Below are positions 43,111 through 54,024 of a stretch of DNA of 64,000 nucleotides, piece by piece; position 1 is the first letter of the stretch, and every line of letters starts with the position of its first letter. The stretch is from Hyaloraphidium curvatum (lineage: Eukaryota > Monoblepharomycota > Hyaloraphidiomycetes > Hyaloraphidiales > Hyaloraphidiaceae). The notes beneath the pieces were generated by a model that made no database searches, had not been told where the DNA came from, and was given only the letters and a program-made list of their open reading frames with translations. The translations under genes were made by a program, and so were the position numbers. Where the stretch lies: the NCBI GenBank assembly GCA_025558095.1, contig JAIVFI010000019.1, positions 434,001 to 498,000 on the forward strand, in the 5' to 3' direction.

Positions 43111-45179
43111 ATGGCCATGCCTGTGATAGCGACGATTCCAATGATTCCACGCGCCTTGGTCGCCTTTGGCGCCCTCTTCGCGTGCTTGTCGGCTCTTGGA
43201 TCTGTCCATGCGTCGCAGCAGCGCGTGGTTGCGGCCCGCCGGCCCAAGTGCCCGATAGACGAGCTCGCCCGCTGGCTCGAATCCAAGTCCAAGATACTGG
43301 CCGAGTTCGACACGCGGCTGAACGAAGCTTCGTGGGCATACGAAACCAACGTCACGGACGAGAACCAGGAGGCGGCCTCGCGGGCGAGCGTCGAGTTTGA
43401 CGCCATCTCGCTCAAGGTTTCCAGCTCCGCGCGGAAGGAGTTTCGCGGCTGCATTGGCGCGAAAGGCGCGTCGGAGGAGCAGGATGCGGTGCTGCGCCAG
43501 TTCCGGTTCGTCCTGGAAATGTCGGACGGCATCATGTCCGACAAGCGGCGGCAAAAGAGGCTCACGGAGGGTCGGTTCTCTCGACGCCCCCGTCCCCGGT
43601 CCTTCTCACGCGGAACCCCCGGCAGTCGTCAACGAAATGACCGCGATCTACGCGAAAGCCACGGTCAACGGCAGCCTGCACCTGGACCCCGAGCTGACGC
43701 GGATCATGGCCACCTCGCGCGACCCGAAGGAGCTTGAGTACGTCTACGTGGCCTGGAGGAAAGCCAACTACGCTTCGCGCAAGCTGTACGAGGAGTACGT
43801 CGAGCTGAGCAACCGCGCTGCCCGGGAATCGGGCTTTTCGGACATGGGCCAGCTCTGGCGTTCCGGCTTCGACATGACGGCGCAAGAGTACGCGGAAATG
43901 GTCGAGAAGCTGCTGGAACAGGTCATGCCGCTCTACGAGGCGCTCCACTGCTACGCACACGCCAAGCTCAACGCCTTTTACGGGGATGCGGTCGTGGACC
44001 CCCAGGATCCCTTCATCCCCGCCCACCTCTTCGGCAACATGTGGAGCCAGGACTGGTCCGAGATCGCCGACATCCTCCGGCCCTTCCCCGTCGGCTCGAT
44101 CGACATCACCCCCGAGCTGCGCCGCCAGAACTTCGACGCCGTCAAGATGCACCGCCTCGGGGAGTCGTTCTACAAGAGCCTGGGGTTCGACTCGCTCCCG
44201 CAGACGTTCTGGACGCGGTCGATGCTGCGCCGTCCGCTGGGCCGGGACGTGGTCTGCCATGCGTCGGCGTGGGACGTCGGGTACGACGACCTGCGGATCA
44301 AGATGTGCACCGAGGCGACGCAGGGCGATTTCGAGACGGTACACCACGAGCAAGGGCATGTTTTCTATTTCCATTACTACCGCGATCTTCCCTATGTGTT
44401 CCGGGACGGTGCGGCCGACTTTTTCCACGAGGTCGGATTTCTTGGATAGCCATTCGTGGTACACCACTGATTCTATCCCTGCAGGCCATTGGCGACGCCA
44501 TCCTGTTCTCCGCCCTGAATCCCAAGCACCTGCGCGACGACCTCAACCTCCTCCCGTCCAACTCCACCTTCGACTCCCCCGAATCCATAATCAACACGCA
44601 GATGACCATGGCCCTGGGGAAGATCGCCATCCTCCCGTTCGCCTACCTCGTCGACCGGTGGCGCTGGGACGTGTTCTCGGGTTCCACGCCGTGGGAAGAA
44701 GCCAACGTGCACTACGCGGCCCTGATTGCCAAGTGGCAGGGCATGCGGATGCCGGCGTCGCTGAACCCGCGAAAGAAGAAGGCGTTCGATGCGGTCGCAA
44801 AGTATCACATCTCGTCGGACACGCCCTACACCCGCTGTAGGTCTATGCAGCCGTGTTGTATGCCCGGTTGCTCATTCCTGTATGTACAGACTTCCTCGCC
44901 GCAGCCCTCTCCTTCACCATCCACCGAGCACTCTGCCGCGCGATCGGGCACCAGGGCCCGCTGCACGAGTGCTCCGTCTTTGGCTCGCAGGTCGCGGGCG
45001 AAAAGTACAAGGCCATGCTTTCGCTGGGCCGGTCCAAGCCGTGGCAGGAGGCCTTGGCGACGCTGTCTGGGGAGACGACGGTGGACGCTTCGGCCATGAT
45101 CGAGTACTTTGCTCCGCTGAAGGAGTTCCTCGACAAGCAGAACGAGGGCCGGAAGTGCGGCTGGCGGGACGCCTTGTAG
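43111..45179 (+). CDS. Secreted M2-family peptidyl-dipeptidase (angiotensin-converting-enzyme-like)
   Basis: M2 peptidases are zinc dipeptidyl carboxypeptidases. The start MAMPVIATIPMIP at 43111 opens a hydrophobic signal peptide (ALVAFGALFACLSALGSVHA, cleavage probably after VHA). The single catalytic domain follows with introns near 43566-43630, 44429-44483, 44834-44890 and perhaps others. Key parts: HLFGNMWSQDWSEI; PQTFWTRSML; then HHEQGH at 44342-44359, the HExxH zinc site with Gln where most M2 enzymes have Met; FFHE/AIGDAI, whose Glu is the third zinc ligand, split by an intron; LPFAYLVDRWRWDVF; HRALCRAIGHQGPLHECSVF, with the conserved cysteine pair and GH-x-GPLH; and ASAMIEYFAPLKEFL. 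The zinc ligands are intact, so activity is expected. About 630 residues, one domain. The C-terminus has no membrane anchor. Stop at 45177-45179. Confidence 0.85.
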
Positions 45180-45272
45180 CCCTGGAAATTGCAAAGAGAA
45201 AGATCTTCGTTCCGCAGTTCGCAGAGCCAGGAATCTACAATACGGGTAGGTATCTTCTTCCATCCTAGATCG

Positions 45273-47752
45273 TCAGATCGTCAGGTACTCGACCGTGTAG
45301 ACACGCCTCGTCCACAGCCTAACAATGTGCTCGGATCGCTCGTACCACGGCAAACCCTCCGGATCCGGCACCTTTGCATCCCGCAGGGGCACGTTCTGGT
45401 TCAGCAGGATGTTGTACGGCCCGGGCAGGTTCTCAAGCACGGCGGCTTTCCCGCCCGGCCTCGGCACCGTCTGGAACGCCAGGTCCTCCTCGACGTCGAT
45501 GTCCAGCCCCATCGCGTCGTCCTCCTGCTGCTGCAGCTCCTCGGGACCCGGCCCGTCGGGCCCCTCGGACTGCCCGCGGTGCGCCATCAGCTCCGCCTGC
45601 GCCTCCTGGTACTTGAGCATCAGCTGCATCTGCTCCTCGTCGTCCGGGTTGAACACGGGGTACTCGGCCTGCGGCGAGCCCGCGGGGCTGGACCTCGAAA
45701 TGGCGGCCATGAGATCCGCCTCGGCGTTCTGCACCTTTTCCTGCCGCGCGACCTCCTCGCGCCAGCGCCGCGCGCGCCGCTCCACGGCGTCCACCATGCC
45801 GTCGGGGATGCGGCAACGCAGGAAGCGGCGCTCCCACCAGCATTTGCGCATCGGCCGCCGCGCGGTCGTCGATCCGGGCGCGTACCCGGGTTCGTCCACC
45901 TGCGTGATGACCCCCGGGGGCGCGCCGCCCCCGGCCGCCGCGGCTGCCGGCGCCGCGGAAGCCGGCGCCGCGGAAGCCGAGTCTCCCGCCGCCGGCCGCA
46001 CCTGCGCGGTCTGCGGGCTCCGCGGCGACCCCGCTTCCACGTTCTTGAGCATGGCCAGGCTGACCATCCTGCACTTTCCGACCTCCATCTCGCGGTATCC
46101 CCACTCGCTCGACGCCTCCACGTCCGAGACGGTGCCCAGGTGGTGCAGCATCGGCGAACCGGGCGTGGGATCCGCGGCGTCCAGGATCTTCCGCCGGTCG
46201 AGCAGCCACCGGCCGCAGCCCCGGCGGAGCAGGGCGAGCATGAACAGGCGCCGCTGCGGGATCCGCTCCCGCGCCTCGGATCCCTCCAAAGGGTTGCCCT
46301 CGGAATCAAGGTACTCGTCCAGGATGTCGTCCGTGTCGGGCACGCGGGTGGGGAGCTCGATCCCGTCTGCGCTTTCCCCGGCGCCGCGCGGGAAGGAGCC
46401 GGCGGGGAACCGGAACGACTCCGACATGGGGCCCTCGGGCATGACGTAGTAGTCGAGCTCCTCCCTGACGACGACGATCGTCTGCGGTTGGCTCGGGATG
46501 AAGGTGGCGGGGGAGCGCGGGGCGGAGGACTGCACGGCCATGAGCGGCTCCAGCATCCGCGTCACGGTGGTGGGGGACGGGAGGGGTTTTTCGCCTCTGC
46601 AGCGCGGGCACGAGTCAGGCGTGGTTCCCGACGCGGCAGCAAACCAGCTCCCACCGATCGTCGGCCGTGCTGAACGAGTTGCTGCTCTGGCCCGGGAAGA
46701 GGTCGCTGTCGGCGTCCGCAGGCACGGTCGGGCTCGACGCGCGGCCCGAATAAATCGACATGAGCATGACCTGGAAGAACTCGAGGATGAAGCCGAAAAT
46801 GCGGGGGTCGAAATTGACCTGAAGGACCTGTTGAAGATGAGGGGGTTAGGGGAATGGGCGAGGACCGCGTTGCGCCGCCAACCTGGATGCCCGACTCCTG
46901 CTCAAACTCCTCCACGTCCTCCGAGTCTTCCGAAATTTCCTCGTGGTCGTAGGATCCGCTCTCGCCGGGCTCGCTGCGCTCCTCCTCGTCGGCGTCGGCG
47001 TGCGCGTCGGCGGCGTCCGACGCCATGGCGGTCGGGTGCTTCTCCTTCTCCACGCTGGGCTTGCGCGAGCGCGTTTCGCCGTCGGGGGCCAGCGACGCGT
47101 CCGCTGCGCCGTCTGCGGCGCGCAGGGCCGAGGGCGGTGCGGTCGGGCGCCGGGCCAGCTTCCTGCCGCCGGCCTCCGACTCCGACGTGTCCGATGCCTC
47201 GTCGTCCATGTCGTCCGCGGTGTAGAAGCGCTGCCAGCGCATTGCGGTAGTTTTCGACACGGGCGGGGGTGCGAAGACCGGCGATCCTTGCCCCGTGCCC
47301 TGTGTGCCCTGGGAGTTCCCGGCGTTCGAGGGGGCGGCCCCCGAGTTCTGCGCCAGAATGCCGGTGCCGAGTCTGCCCTGCCGCGCGTACGAGCCGACCA
47401 GCGCGCCGAGCCCGCCGCCGCCGTCGCCGCGCGACTGCAGCAGCGCGAGCAGCGGGTACGCCTGCGGCCCGCCCGGCGCGCCGGCGCCCGCGAACATGCC
47501 GACGAGCACCGACTCGGGGAAGAGCCGCAGGATGTTGATGTCGACGTCGAACCGCACGCCGCGCAGCTCGAGGTGCAGCACGTTCGGCCGGTGGATGTAC
47601 AGCGTCTGCGGGTACGGGAACGCCGCGCCGCCCGGCCCCGCCGGCCCCGCGCCGCCCGATCCCGCCATCCTCGTGATCGGGGAGGCGCCGGGACGCGTCC
47701 TAAACCCCGTGGGCTGCCGGTACCTGGGTTTGTCGAAGGCCCCTGACCGCAA
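45273..47752 (-). CDS. WHI2/YLR108C-type BTB domain protein
   Basis: WHI2-like proteins are fungal regulators of stress response and TORC1 signalling (yeast Whi2 acts with Psr1/2 phosphatases). The BTB-like domain is at about 47610-47480: LYIHRPNVLHLELRGVRFDV, DINILRLFPESVLVGMF. This string is near-diagnostic for the family. An acidic, Ser-rich linker follows, then VNFDPRIFGFILEFFQVM and an intron (about 46691-46614) that joins DDR to GEKPLPSPTTVTRMLEPL. The second half has QPQTIVVVREELDYYVMP (46495), RRLFMLALLRRGCGRWLLDR and a C-terminal piece with CRMVSLAMLKNVE and PYNILLNQNVPLRDAKVPDP. The start is at 47752 or, more likely by context, MAGSGGAGPAGPGG at 47668. Stop at 45273. Confidence 0.82.
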
Positions 47753-47801
47753 GGCGATTGGTCCAACGGTTCACATCATCACATTCCCCTAACTTTGATC
47801 C

Positions 47802-48948
47802 TCACAACCTCGGCTTGCTCGGCGGGGCAACCTCCACCTCCTGCTCCTCGTCGTCGTCGGTCCACCCCGTCCGCGCGTGCTCACGCAGCTCGGCCCGCTG
47901 CTGCAGGCGGAGGCGGCGCCGCTCCTCCCCTCCCTCGTAGCGCTGCCTCCTCTCCTCGTCCCTGAAGGACCTGATCGGGGGCCTGGGCGGCCGTCAGGAC
48001 ATGCCACTTCCCCAACGCAGAAGACACCCACACTTTGATGAGGTTCTGCGAAGAGTCGCGGGCCACAAAGACGGCAAAGCCGTCGTTGGACGGCACCAGG
48101 GTCTGCGTCGTCGAGCCGCCGTCCGATCCCATCTTGAGCACGGCCACCGAGGTGTAGCACTCGATTGAATGCTTCCAGGTCCGCGAAACGAAGCTGCGCA
48201 CATACACCACGTCGCCGATCTTGATGGGGGTCAGGAACGATACCCGATCGATTTCGGCGGCGACGACCGGGAACCGCGCAAAGCGCGCCGCCGCCAAGGA
48301 AGCCGCAGCCAGCATCCACCTCATCAGGATCCCGCCGAACAGAACCGAATTGTTGTTTGCCTGGCCGGGGAAGCAAATCTCAACTAACCAGGCCGCAGCA
48401 TCTGGTTTGGGCCTCCGTTCCGCAGGTGTGCCCCGCGACGTAGGCCCCAGCTGCATCGTCCGGGGGGGGATCTTGGGCTCGGCCAGCCGCTCCTGCCTCC
48501 GTTTCCCCGCGTCGCCCCAGCGCCTCCGCTCAATCTCGGTCTCTGGCACCAGCTCCGGCACCGGGTGCGGCTTTCCGTCCTTGGTCCCGACCATCGTCAG
48601 GTACGCCCGCGACAGGAGACGCCTCGTGCCGCTGGCAAGGTTCTCGTTCTCGATGAGCAGCCCGACCTCCATCGACGTGCCCCAGGAGCGATTGACGACG
48701 CCGCGGATGACCAGGACGTCGCCCAATCGCGCGGGCGAGAGGAAGGCAATCGAGTCCATTGAAGCCGTAACGCAGCTCCCCATCAGGCCCGAGAACCGGT
48801 TGGCGCACGCCGCAGCGCACTTGTCCACCATTTCGAGGAGGAATCCGGCGTCCAAAGTCCCGGTGCTGTCCGCATCCACGGCGCGTATTTCGTGGGAATG
48901 GATTATGAGCGAGGAGGAAGGCGGGCGTTGTTCGCGTGGGCCCGCCAT
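47802..48948 (-). CDS. Acyl-CoA thioesterase with two hotdog domains (ACOT7/BACH-like)
   Basis: Hydrolyses acyl-CoAs to free acid and CoA. Start MAGPREQRPPSSSL at 48948 (another Met lies 11 codons upstream at 48981). Hotdog 1: IIHSHEIRAVDADSTGTLDA, GFLLEMVDKCAAACANRFSG, then DSIAFLSPARLGDVLVIRG and WGTSMEVGLLIENENL. Hotdog 2: ICFPGQANNNSVLFGGILMR, WMLAAASLAAARFA, DRVSFLTPIKIGDVVYVRSF. The second domain keeps the Asn-x-x-x-x-x-FGG-type active site, the first an Asp in the equivalent helix, as usual in tandem-hotdog ACOTs. A 37-bp intron at 47971-48007 would join GK to SFRDEERRQRYEGG, giving a charged coiled tail that stops at 47802. Without it the frame stops at 47881; the spliced tail looks more natural. 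No targeting peptide is clear, so cytosolic or mitochondrial. Confidence 0.82.
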
Positions 48949-49306
48949 TCCGCGCTTGTGAACGAGCGAAGCGTAGTACAATCAAATAGATACAGATGCT
49001 GCACCGATGCGTCAGTGCGTGCCGAGATTCGGGGCGTGGCGGGCCGGGGTCGGCATGTGTTTGCGTGTTTGGGCCTTTGCGCTTCCTCCCGGATCCAACT
49101 CGGGCCCCGCGCCGAGGAGATCAGGAAGAGCTCGGAAAGCTTGATGCCGCGTCTTTCGCGTTGATTCTGCCCTATTTTCCTGCATCGATCCCCTGTTTGT
49201 GGAGGACTGGAGTGACGGCCTCACGGATTAGACTCCCCCTTCAGTCGACGTTGCCACCGCCCCGAATCGCGCCCGGCGGCCCGGGCTTCACCTCATCTGC
49301 ATCATC
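48949..49306. promoter_or_regulatory. Divergent intergenic region, ACOT/GT49
   Basis: About 358 bp between divergent starts. No recognised motif or RNA gene. Confidence 0.4.
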
Positions 49307-51747
49307 ATGGACTATATTAAGCGCTCGCGGGGCCTTCCTGCCGACGAGCAGGGTTTCCCGCCCCCGCTGCCGGCGCCGCAGGTCAACACGGCGTCGAACC
49401 ACGACGTCCCGCACAGCCCGCTCAGCGCCAACAGCGGCGGCGTGCTCTCGCGAGGCGCCGATGGCAATCTGCGGCTCCCGGCGGCGGTGCCCGGGCAGCT
49501 CCTGACGCCGATGGCGGCCGCCACGCCCGGCGGCTCCCTCGCGGTCCCCTCGCCGGCGAGTGCGGACCGCATCATGCTCGGCTTTCCCAGCCCCGCCGAG
49601 CTCACGGCGCCGTCTACAACGGCGCCGCTGCACCGCAGGCGGCCCAGCAGGAACATGGCGCAGAATGCGGGGAGCAACACCACCCTTTCCCTGACCACCT
49701 CGACCAGCTTCTCCGGAGGCGGCGGGGGGACCAACGGGACCAGCCCGGGCGGCGGAAGCACCGGCAATGGCCCTAATTCGGCGTCCGATCGGCCGATCGG
49801 AGATCCGAAGAAGACGGACAGCGAGGTGGTGCCCGAATCGGCGCCCCTCCTTTCGGCAGGCCTGACGCAGGCGTTCGGCGGCCCGGGCGTGCACGCGCAC
49901 CATTCCCGGCACAAATCGAGCGACGACGAGTACGTCCCACCTGTTTCCCTGCCGATCATCAGCCAGCAGCGGGTCCAGCGCCGGTCGCGGCCGCACATCT
50001 CGCCGGCCAAACAGAAGGGGTCCGCCTTCCCGGCCCCCAGCCCTTGGCTGACCTGGGCCAACATCGCGCGGTCCGCGCGGCATTTCGTGGTGTTCTACGT
50101 CGTCGTGTCGGTCTGCTTCACCACGTGGAAGCTGCTGGGCGCGTTCCGGCAGGGGGATTCCCGGGAGCAGGCTCTCGGGGACGCCACCGACGCCGACGAC
50201 TTGGAGATGGACAAGACGATCGCGCTCGGGCGCAACGGGGGCGCGCCGTACTTTTCCAACCCCAACCCGGCACCGCCGAGCGAGGTGCGGATGGAGAAGA
50301 GCGTTCCCGGCGGCGGGACCGTGGTGGTGCGCGTGGGGATCAACGACCAGGAGCGGCCGTCGAACCTCGGTGAGTGGTCCCGTCGCACCTTTCTGCCCCA
50401 CCTTTTCTCACGATCAATGTCGCGGCAGGAATCTACTCCAACATGCCCGATCAGTACCTGATCCACAAGCTATTCGCGCACGCGCTGAGGCCTGTCAAGA
50501 TCGAGCCGTTCTTTCTCCGCGCCGCGTCCGCTCCGAAATCGAGGGACATTACCGTGGCCACCATCATGGATCCTTCCAGGATGGACAATTTCCTGCGGCT
50601 CGTGGAGCAGTACCACGGTAAGAGGGACAAAAGCGTTTTCTGTCCATCCTGCTCACCGCGGTCACAGGCCCGATCTCTGTTGCCGTCCACGTGACCGAGA
50701 ACTACAACAACGTCAGCAACATCATCGCCGACCTGGAGCGGGTGTACCGCTCCCACCCCGTGGTCGCGCAGCGGGTCGACATGCACCTGGTCATCGACAA
50801 GTACGACCGGCAGTTCAACCTCTGGCGCAACGTCGCGCGGTTCTATGCCCGCTCCGACTTTATCCTGCAGCTGGACGTGGACTTCGTCATCCCCACCAAC
50901 ATGGCCCGCACCTTTGCCGAGCACCCCGAGTACCTGAACAACATCGACGAGCATCGGACCATATACGTGCTCCCGGCGTTCGAATTTGCGCAGAATTCGG
51001 CGTCGGCTGCCTCTATGGAGAAGGCCGAGGAGTTCCCGCGGACCAAGGAGCGGCTGGCCGAGGCGTGGCACGACAACCGCATCAAGCAGTTCCACGACTT
51101 CTTCCCCGTGGGGCACAAGAGCACCGACTACCCCAGGTGGTTCGGATCGGACGAGCCGTACGCGATCCAGGACTACAGCTTCAAGTACGAGCCCTACGTG
51201 GTCATGAAGAAGGACGAGACGCCGTGGTGCGACGAGCGGTTCGTCGGTGGGTTCTTCGGCTGCCTCTCACGGTGCGCTCGGATCTAATCGCCTTGCCATT
51301 TTCACAGGATACGGCGCAAATGCAAGTCTCTCGTGATCGTTCTCTTTCCCGACGAGCTTCTAACCCTTCGTTCCCCTTCAGAAAGCGGCCTGCTTCTTCG
51401 AGCTCTTCCTGGCGGGCTACCGCTTCCTAGTCCTCCCTAGGGACTTTGTCATCCATCAACGCCACGCCTACCCCGAAGAAGACCGCAGGATCGAGCGCAA
51501 CTACAACCGCGAACTGTACCGGCGTTTCCGCGAGGAGGCGTGCGTCAAGTACAACCTGATGTGGGCCGAGCACGGTACGCGGACGGACCAGGAGGGCATC
51601 CGCGCATCCGCCACGCGGGGAGAGGAGCGGATCGTCGAGGACTACCTGGGCTGCAACGGGCTGATCGGCGCCGCCCCGCCGCCGCCGGGCTATGTTCCGA
51701 TCGAGCAGTGCGACGTGAAGGACACGTGGATCAAAAAGCAATCGTAG
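49307..51747 (+). CDS. Type II membrane glycosyltransferase, GT49 (LARGE-like)
   Basis: GT49 enzymes (LARGE, B4GAT1 in animals) add sugars such as xylose or glucuronate in the Golgi. Start MDYIKRSRGLPADE at 49307. A disordered N-terminus of about 245 residues precedes one TM helix (FVVFYVVVSVCFTTWKLLG near 50085), typical of Golgi type II proteins. Introns lie near 50369-50430, 50619-50668 and 51245-51380. The catalytic part reads SVAVHVTENYNNVSNIIADL, HLVIDKYDRQFNLWRNVARF, then LQLDVDFVIPTNMARTF, whose Asp-Val-Asp is the DxD metal site (about 50870-50886). DEPYAIQDYSFKYEPYVVM, ETPWCDERFVGYGANKAAC and FELFLAGYRFLVLPRDFVIH follow, the last with the family's VIH motif. Stop at 51745-51747. The domain and DxD are intact. 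The acceptor is unknown. Confidence 0.85.
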
Positions 51748-51907
51748 TTGGTGTCTTTGCCTGTCTGTTTGTTGCTCAGAAAAAGAATCCATGAATGAGA
51801 ACCGATCGTGTCTAGAAATAGGGAGACGCCTCGCCTCCACGTGCCTTCACGCGCCTCCACGCGTCCGGGAGACAACCACACTAAAGGCTTACGAAACGCG
51901 CGCTACT
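51748..51907. other. Short intergenic gap, GT49/FAD monooxygenase
   Basis: 160 bp in tandem orientation containing a T/G-rich stretch near 51750-51790, a probable 3' processing region for the GT49 gene. Confidence 0.35.
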
Positions 51908-53355
51908 ATGGCGGCGCGTCCGAAATCTTCTGCGCTGGTCATCGGTGCCGGGCTGGGCGGACTTGCAACGGCGATTGCCCTCCGACGCGTCGGGTGGACC
52001 GTGACGGTGCTCGAGTCTGCGAGGGAGATTGGAGAGGTTGGCGCGGGAATCCAGATCCCGCCCAACAGCTCCCGCATCCTCGCTTCATGGGGCTTGCTGG
52101 ACAAGCTGGACGCGGTCGCCTGCCGGCCCCAGGCCACTCGGGGCTGGAGATACGCCGATGGAGCGCCCCTCCAGCTTTCCCCGGTTGACACGGAGCCGAA
52201 TTATGGCGCCCCCTACTTTCACATCCACCGCGGTGACTTCCACAAGGTGCTTCTCAATGAAGCTACCGCGGCTACTCTGTCGGCGCCTGCAAATGATGCC
52301 GGCCCGCCCGTGAAGCTCGTGACCGGGGCCTCCGTCCGATCAGTGGACTGTGCCGCGCCGTCAGCGACTACGGCAGACGGCAGGACTTTCAAGGCCGATC
52401 TGATCGTCGGCGCCGATGGAATCAAGAGCGTCGTAAAGCCCTTTGTGACTGGCAACCCTGATGCCGCTAAGCCCAGCGGAGATCAAGCCTACCGCTTCCT
52501 TGTGAAGATGGAGAAAGTCGAGGCGGACCCGGAGCTCCGATTCGCTTCTGAGCACGGCACAAATATCTGGATGGGACCTTTCGCCCACATCGTGCACTAT
52601 CCGATCTCGAGCTACCGATACGTGAACTTTGTCCTGGTCTGCCCAGACGACAACACGTCGGAGGAGAGCTGGAACGCCCCCGGTACTCTGCAGGAGCTGC
52701 TCCAAATCTACCAGGATTGGGAGTAAGTGGTGGTCTCTGGGTAACCTGCGGCACGAGAAGCTAAAAGGATTCCTCGCAGCGGCCGGCTCAAGAAACTCTT
52801 TGCTTTGGGCGGTGAGTCGGCAGCTGGGGCACGGTCCCCGCATCGCTGACTCCGCGCTTGCCTCTATCAGAAAGGATCCATCGCTGGCAGCTCTGTCAGA
52901 GACCTCCCTTAAAGACCTGGGTCCGCGGTCGCACATGCCTCCTTGGTGATGCTTGCCATGCGATGGTGCCGTACGCTGCGCAGGGCGCGGCAATGGCGGT
53001 GGAAGACGCCGCCGCCCTGGCCGAAGCCGTGGCGGCCCTGCCGCTGGAGACTGCGCTGCAGGTGTACCAGGCCGTCCGGATCCCGCGCACCGAGACCATC
53101 TCGTCGTCGGCCAATGGGAATCGCACGATGTTCCACATGGAGGACGGACCATCTCAGAGGCAGCGGGACGAGTCGCTCAGGAAGTCGCATGGTCAGGTCT
53201 CCCCGTGAGTAATCGGTTCTGCGGCCCGGCAGCGCATGCATCGATGCTGATCTAGACCGAATGCAATTGCCAGGGCCTTCCATGCCGCGTGGAGCTACGA
53301 CGCCGTCCAGGAGATTCGGAAGGCTATCGGAGCTGAACAGAAGACTCGGCTGTAG
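51908..53355 (+). CDS. FAD-dependent monooxygenase (salicylate hydroxylase-like)
   Basis: Class A flavin monooxygenases hydroxylate aromatic rings using NAD(P)H and O2. Start MAARPKSSALVIGAGLGGL at 51908: the GxGxxG dinucleotide-binding motif (GAGLGG) is at residues 13-18. AIALRRVGWTVTVLESARE and GAGIQIPPNSSRIL follow. Next is the DG motif LIVGADGIKSVV (about 52400), then WMGPFAHIVHYPISSYRYVN. After introns near 52724-52780, 52812-52870 and 53206-53256 come the second FAD motif CLLGDACHAMVPYAAQGAAM, with the characteristic GD, and the end NAIARAFHAAWSYDAVQEIR with a stop at 53353-53355. About 430 residues, normal for the family. All three flavin motifs are present. The substrate is not predictable. 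It is the first of three plus-strand redox-related genes. Confidence 0.82.
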
Positions 53356-53612
53356 GGCAGCATTGCCCGGCATATAGTTCTTTGTGTTGCGCACCATGCT
53401 CTAAGAGTAAAGCATGCAGCGAGCGTGAGCTTTGAGGTTGAAGTTCGATCGCGTTGTGTACATCCAAGCGGCGATCGCTTCCGACGGCGGCTCGGAACCT
53501 CGCCGGGGGCCCTTGCGCCGGCTGCGACTTCAACGACTCTCATCTGCGGCCGTCGAAATTTCTAGGTTTCCACGGTCAAGATCCTGCACTTGCTTTCTTG
53601 AGGGGTTCACCC
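53356..53612. other. Intergenic gap upstream of the DUF2470 gene
   Basis: 257 bp between the FAD monooxygenase and the DUF2470 gene. An open frame extends upstream to 53454 but the conserved part starts at 53613. Confidence 0.4.
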
Positions 53613-54000
53613 ATGGCGTCCGGGGACCGCTCGATCCCGCCGGAGGTCGTGGCCAGGATCACGAAGCACATGAACGAGGACCACGGCGATTCAGTGCTCG
53701 CTTATGCGCAGTGGTACGGCAAGCGTATCGACGCCAAGTGGGCGTCCATCGTCGACATGGATCTCGACGCCATGAAGCTGGGCATCTCTTCCGAGCCATC
53801 CGGTCCCGCGACCGAGGAGATTACCGTGCCATACATCCGCCCACTGGTTCGTCTCGCCTCGTATCCGCGCCCAATCTACTCGCTCATCGTTCCCTGACGT
53901 GTTACAGGAAACAGCGAAGGACGCTCGCAAACTGATGATCGACATGGCCAACGAATCCGCCAAGGCCCTCGGAGTTGAAATCAAAAGGGATAACCACTGA
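53613..54000 (+). CDS. DUF2470-domain protein
   Basis: DUF2470 is the C-terminal domain of HugZ-type haem utilisation/pyridoxamine-oxidase-like proteins, and in fungi also exists alone. Start MASGDRSIPPEVVARITKHM at 53613 followed by NEDHGDSVLAYAQWYG, the MNxDH signature, then DMDLDAMKLGISS and ITVPYIRPL. An intron (about 53848-53907) leads to TAKDARKLMIDMANESAKAL, with a stop at 53998-54000. Without FMN- or haem-binding partner domains its role is not assignable. Predicted cytosolic, about 110 residues. Only 24 bp separate its stop from the next start. Confidence 0.8.
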
Positions 54001-54024
54001 TCCACCGTCGCGCTATCGTGATCC

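Noticed and set aside
44342-44359. A broken zinc site in the M2 peptidase
   Set aside because: HEQGH differs from the common HEMGH only at a non-ligand position. Both His and the Glu are intact, and the third ligand Glu is also present.
45189-46673. 494-residue plus-strand frame opposite the WHI2-like gene
   Set aside because: Shadow of the BTB protein gene; the opposite strand has family-diagnostic motifs.
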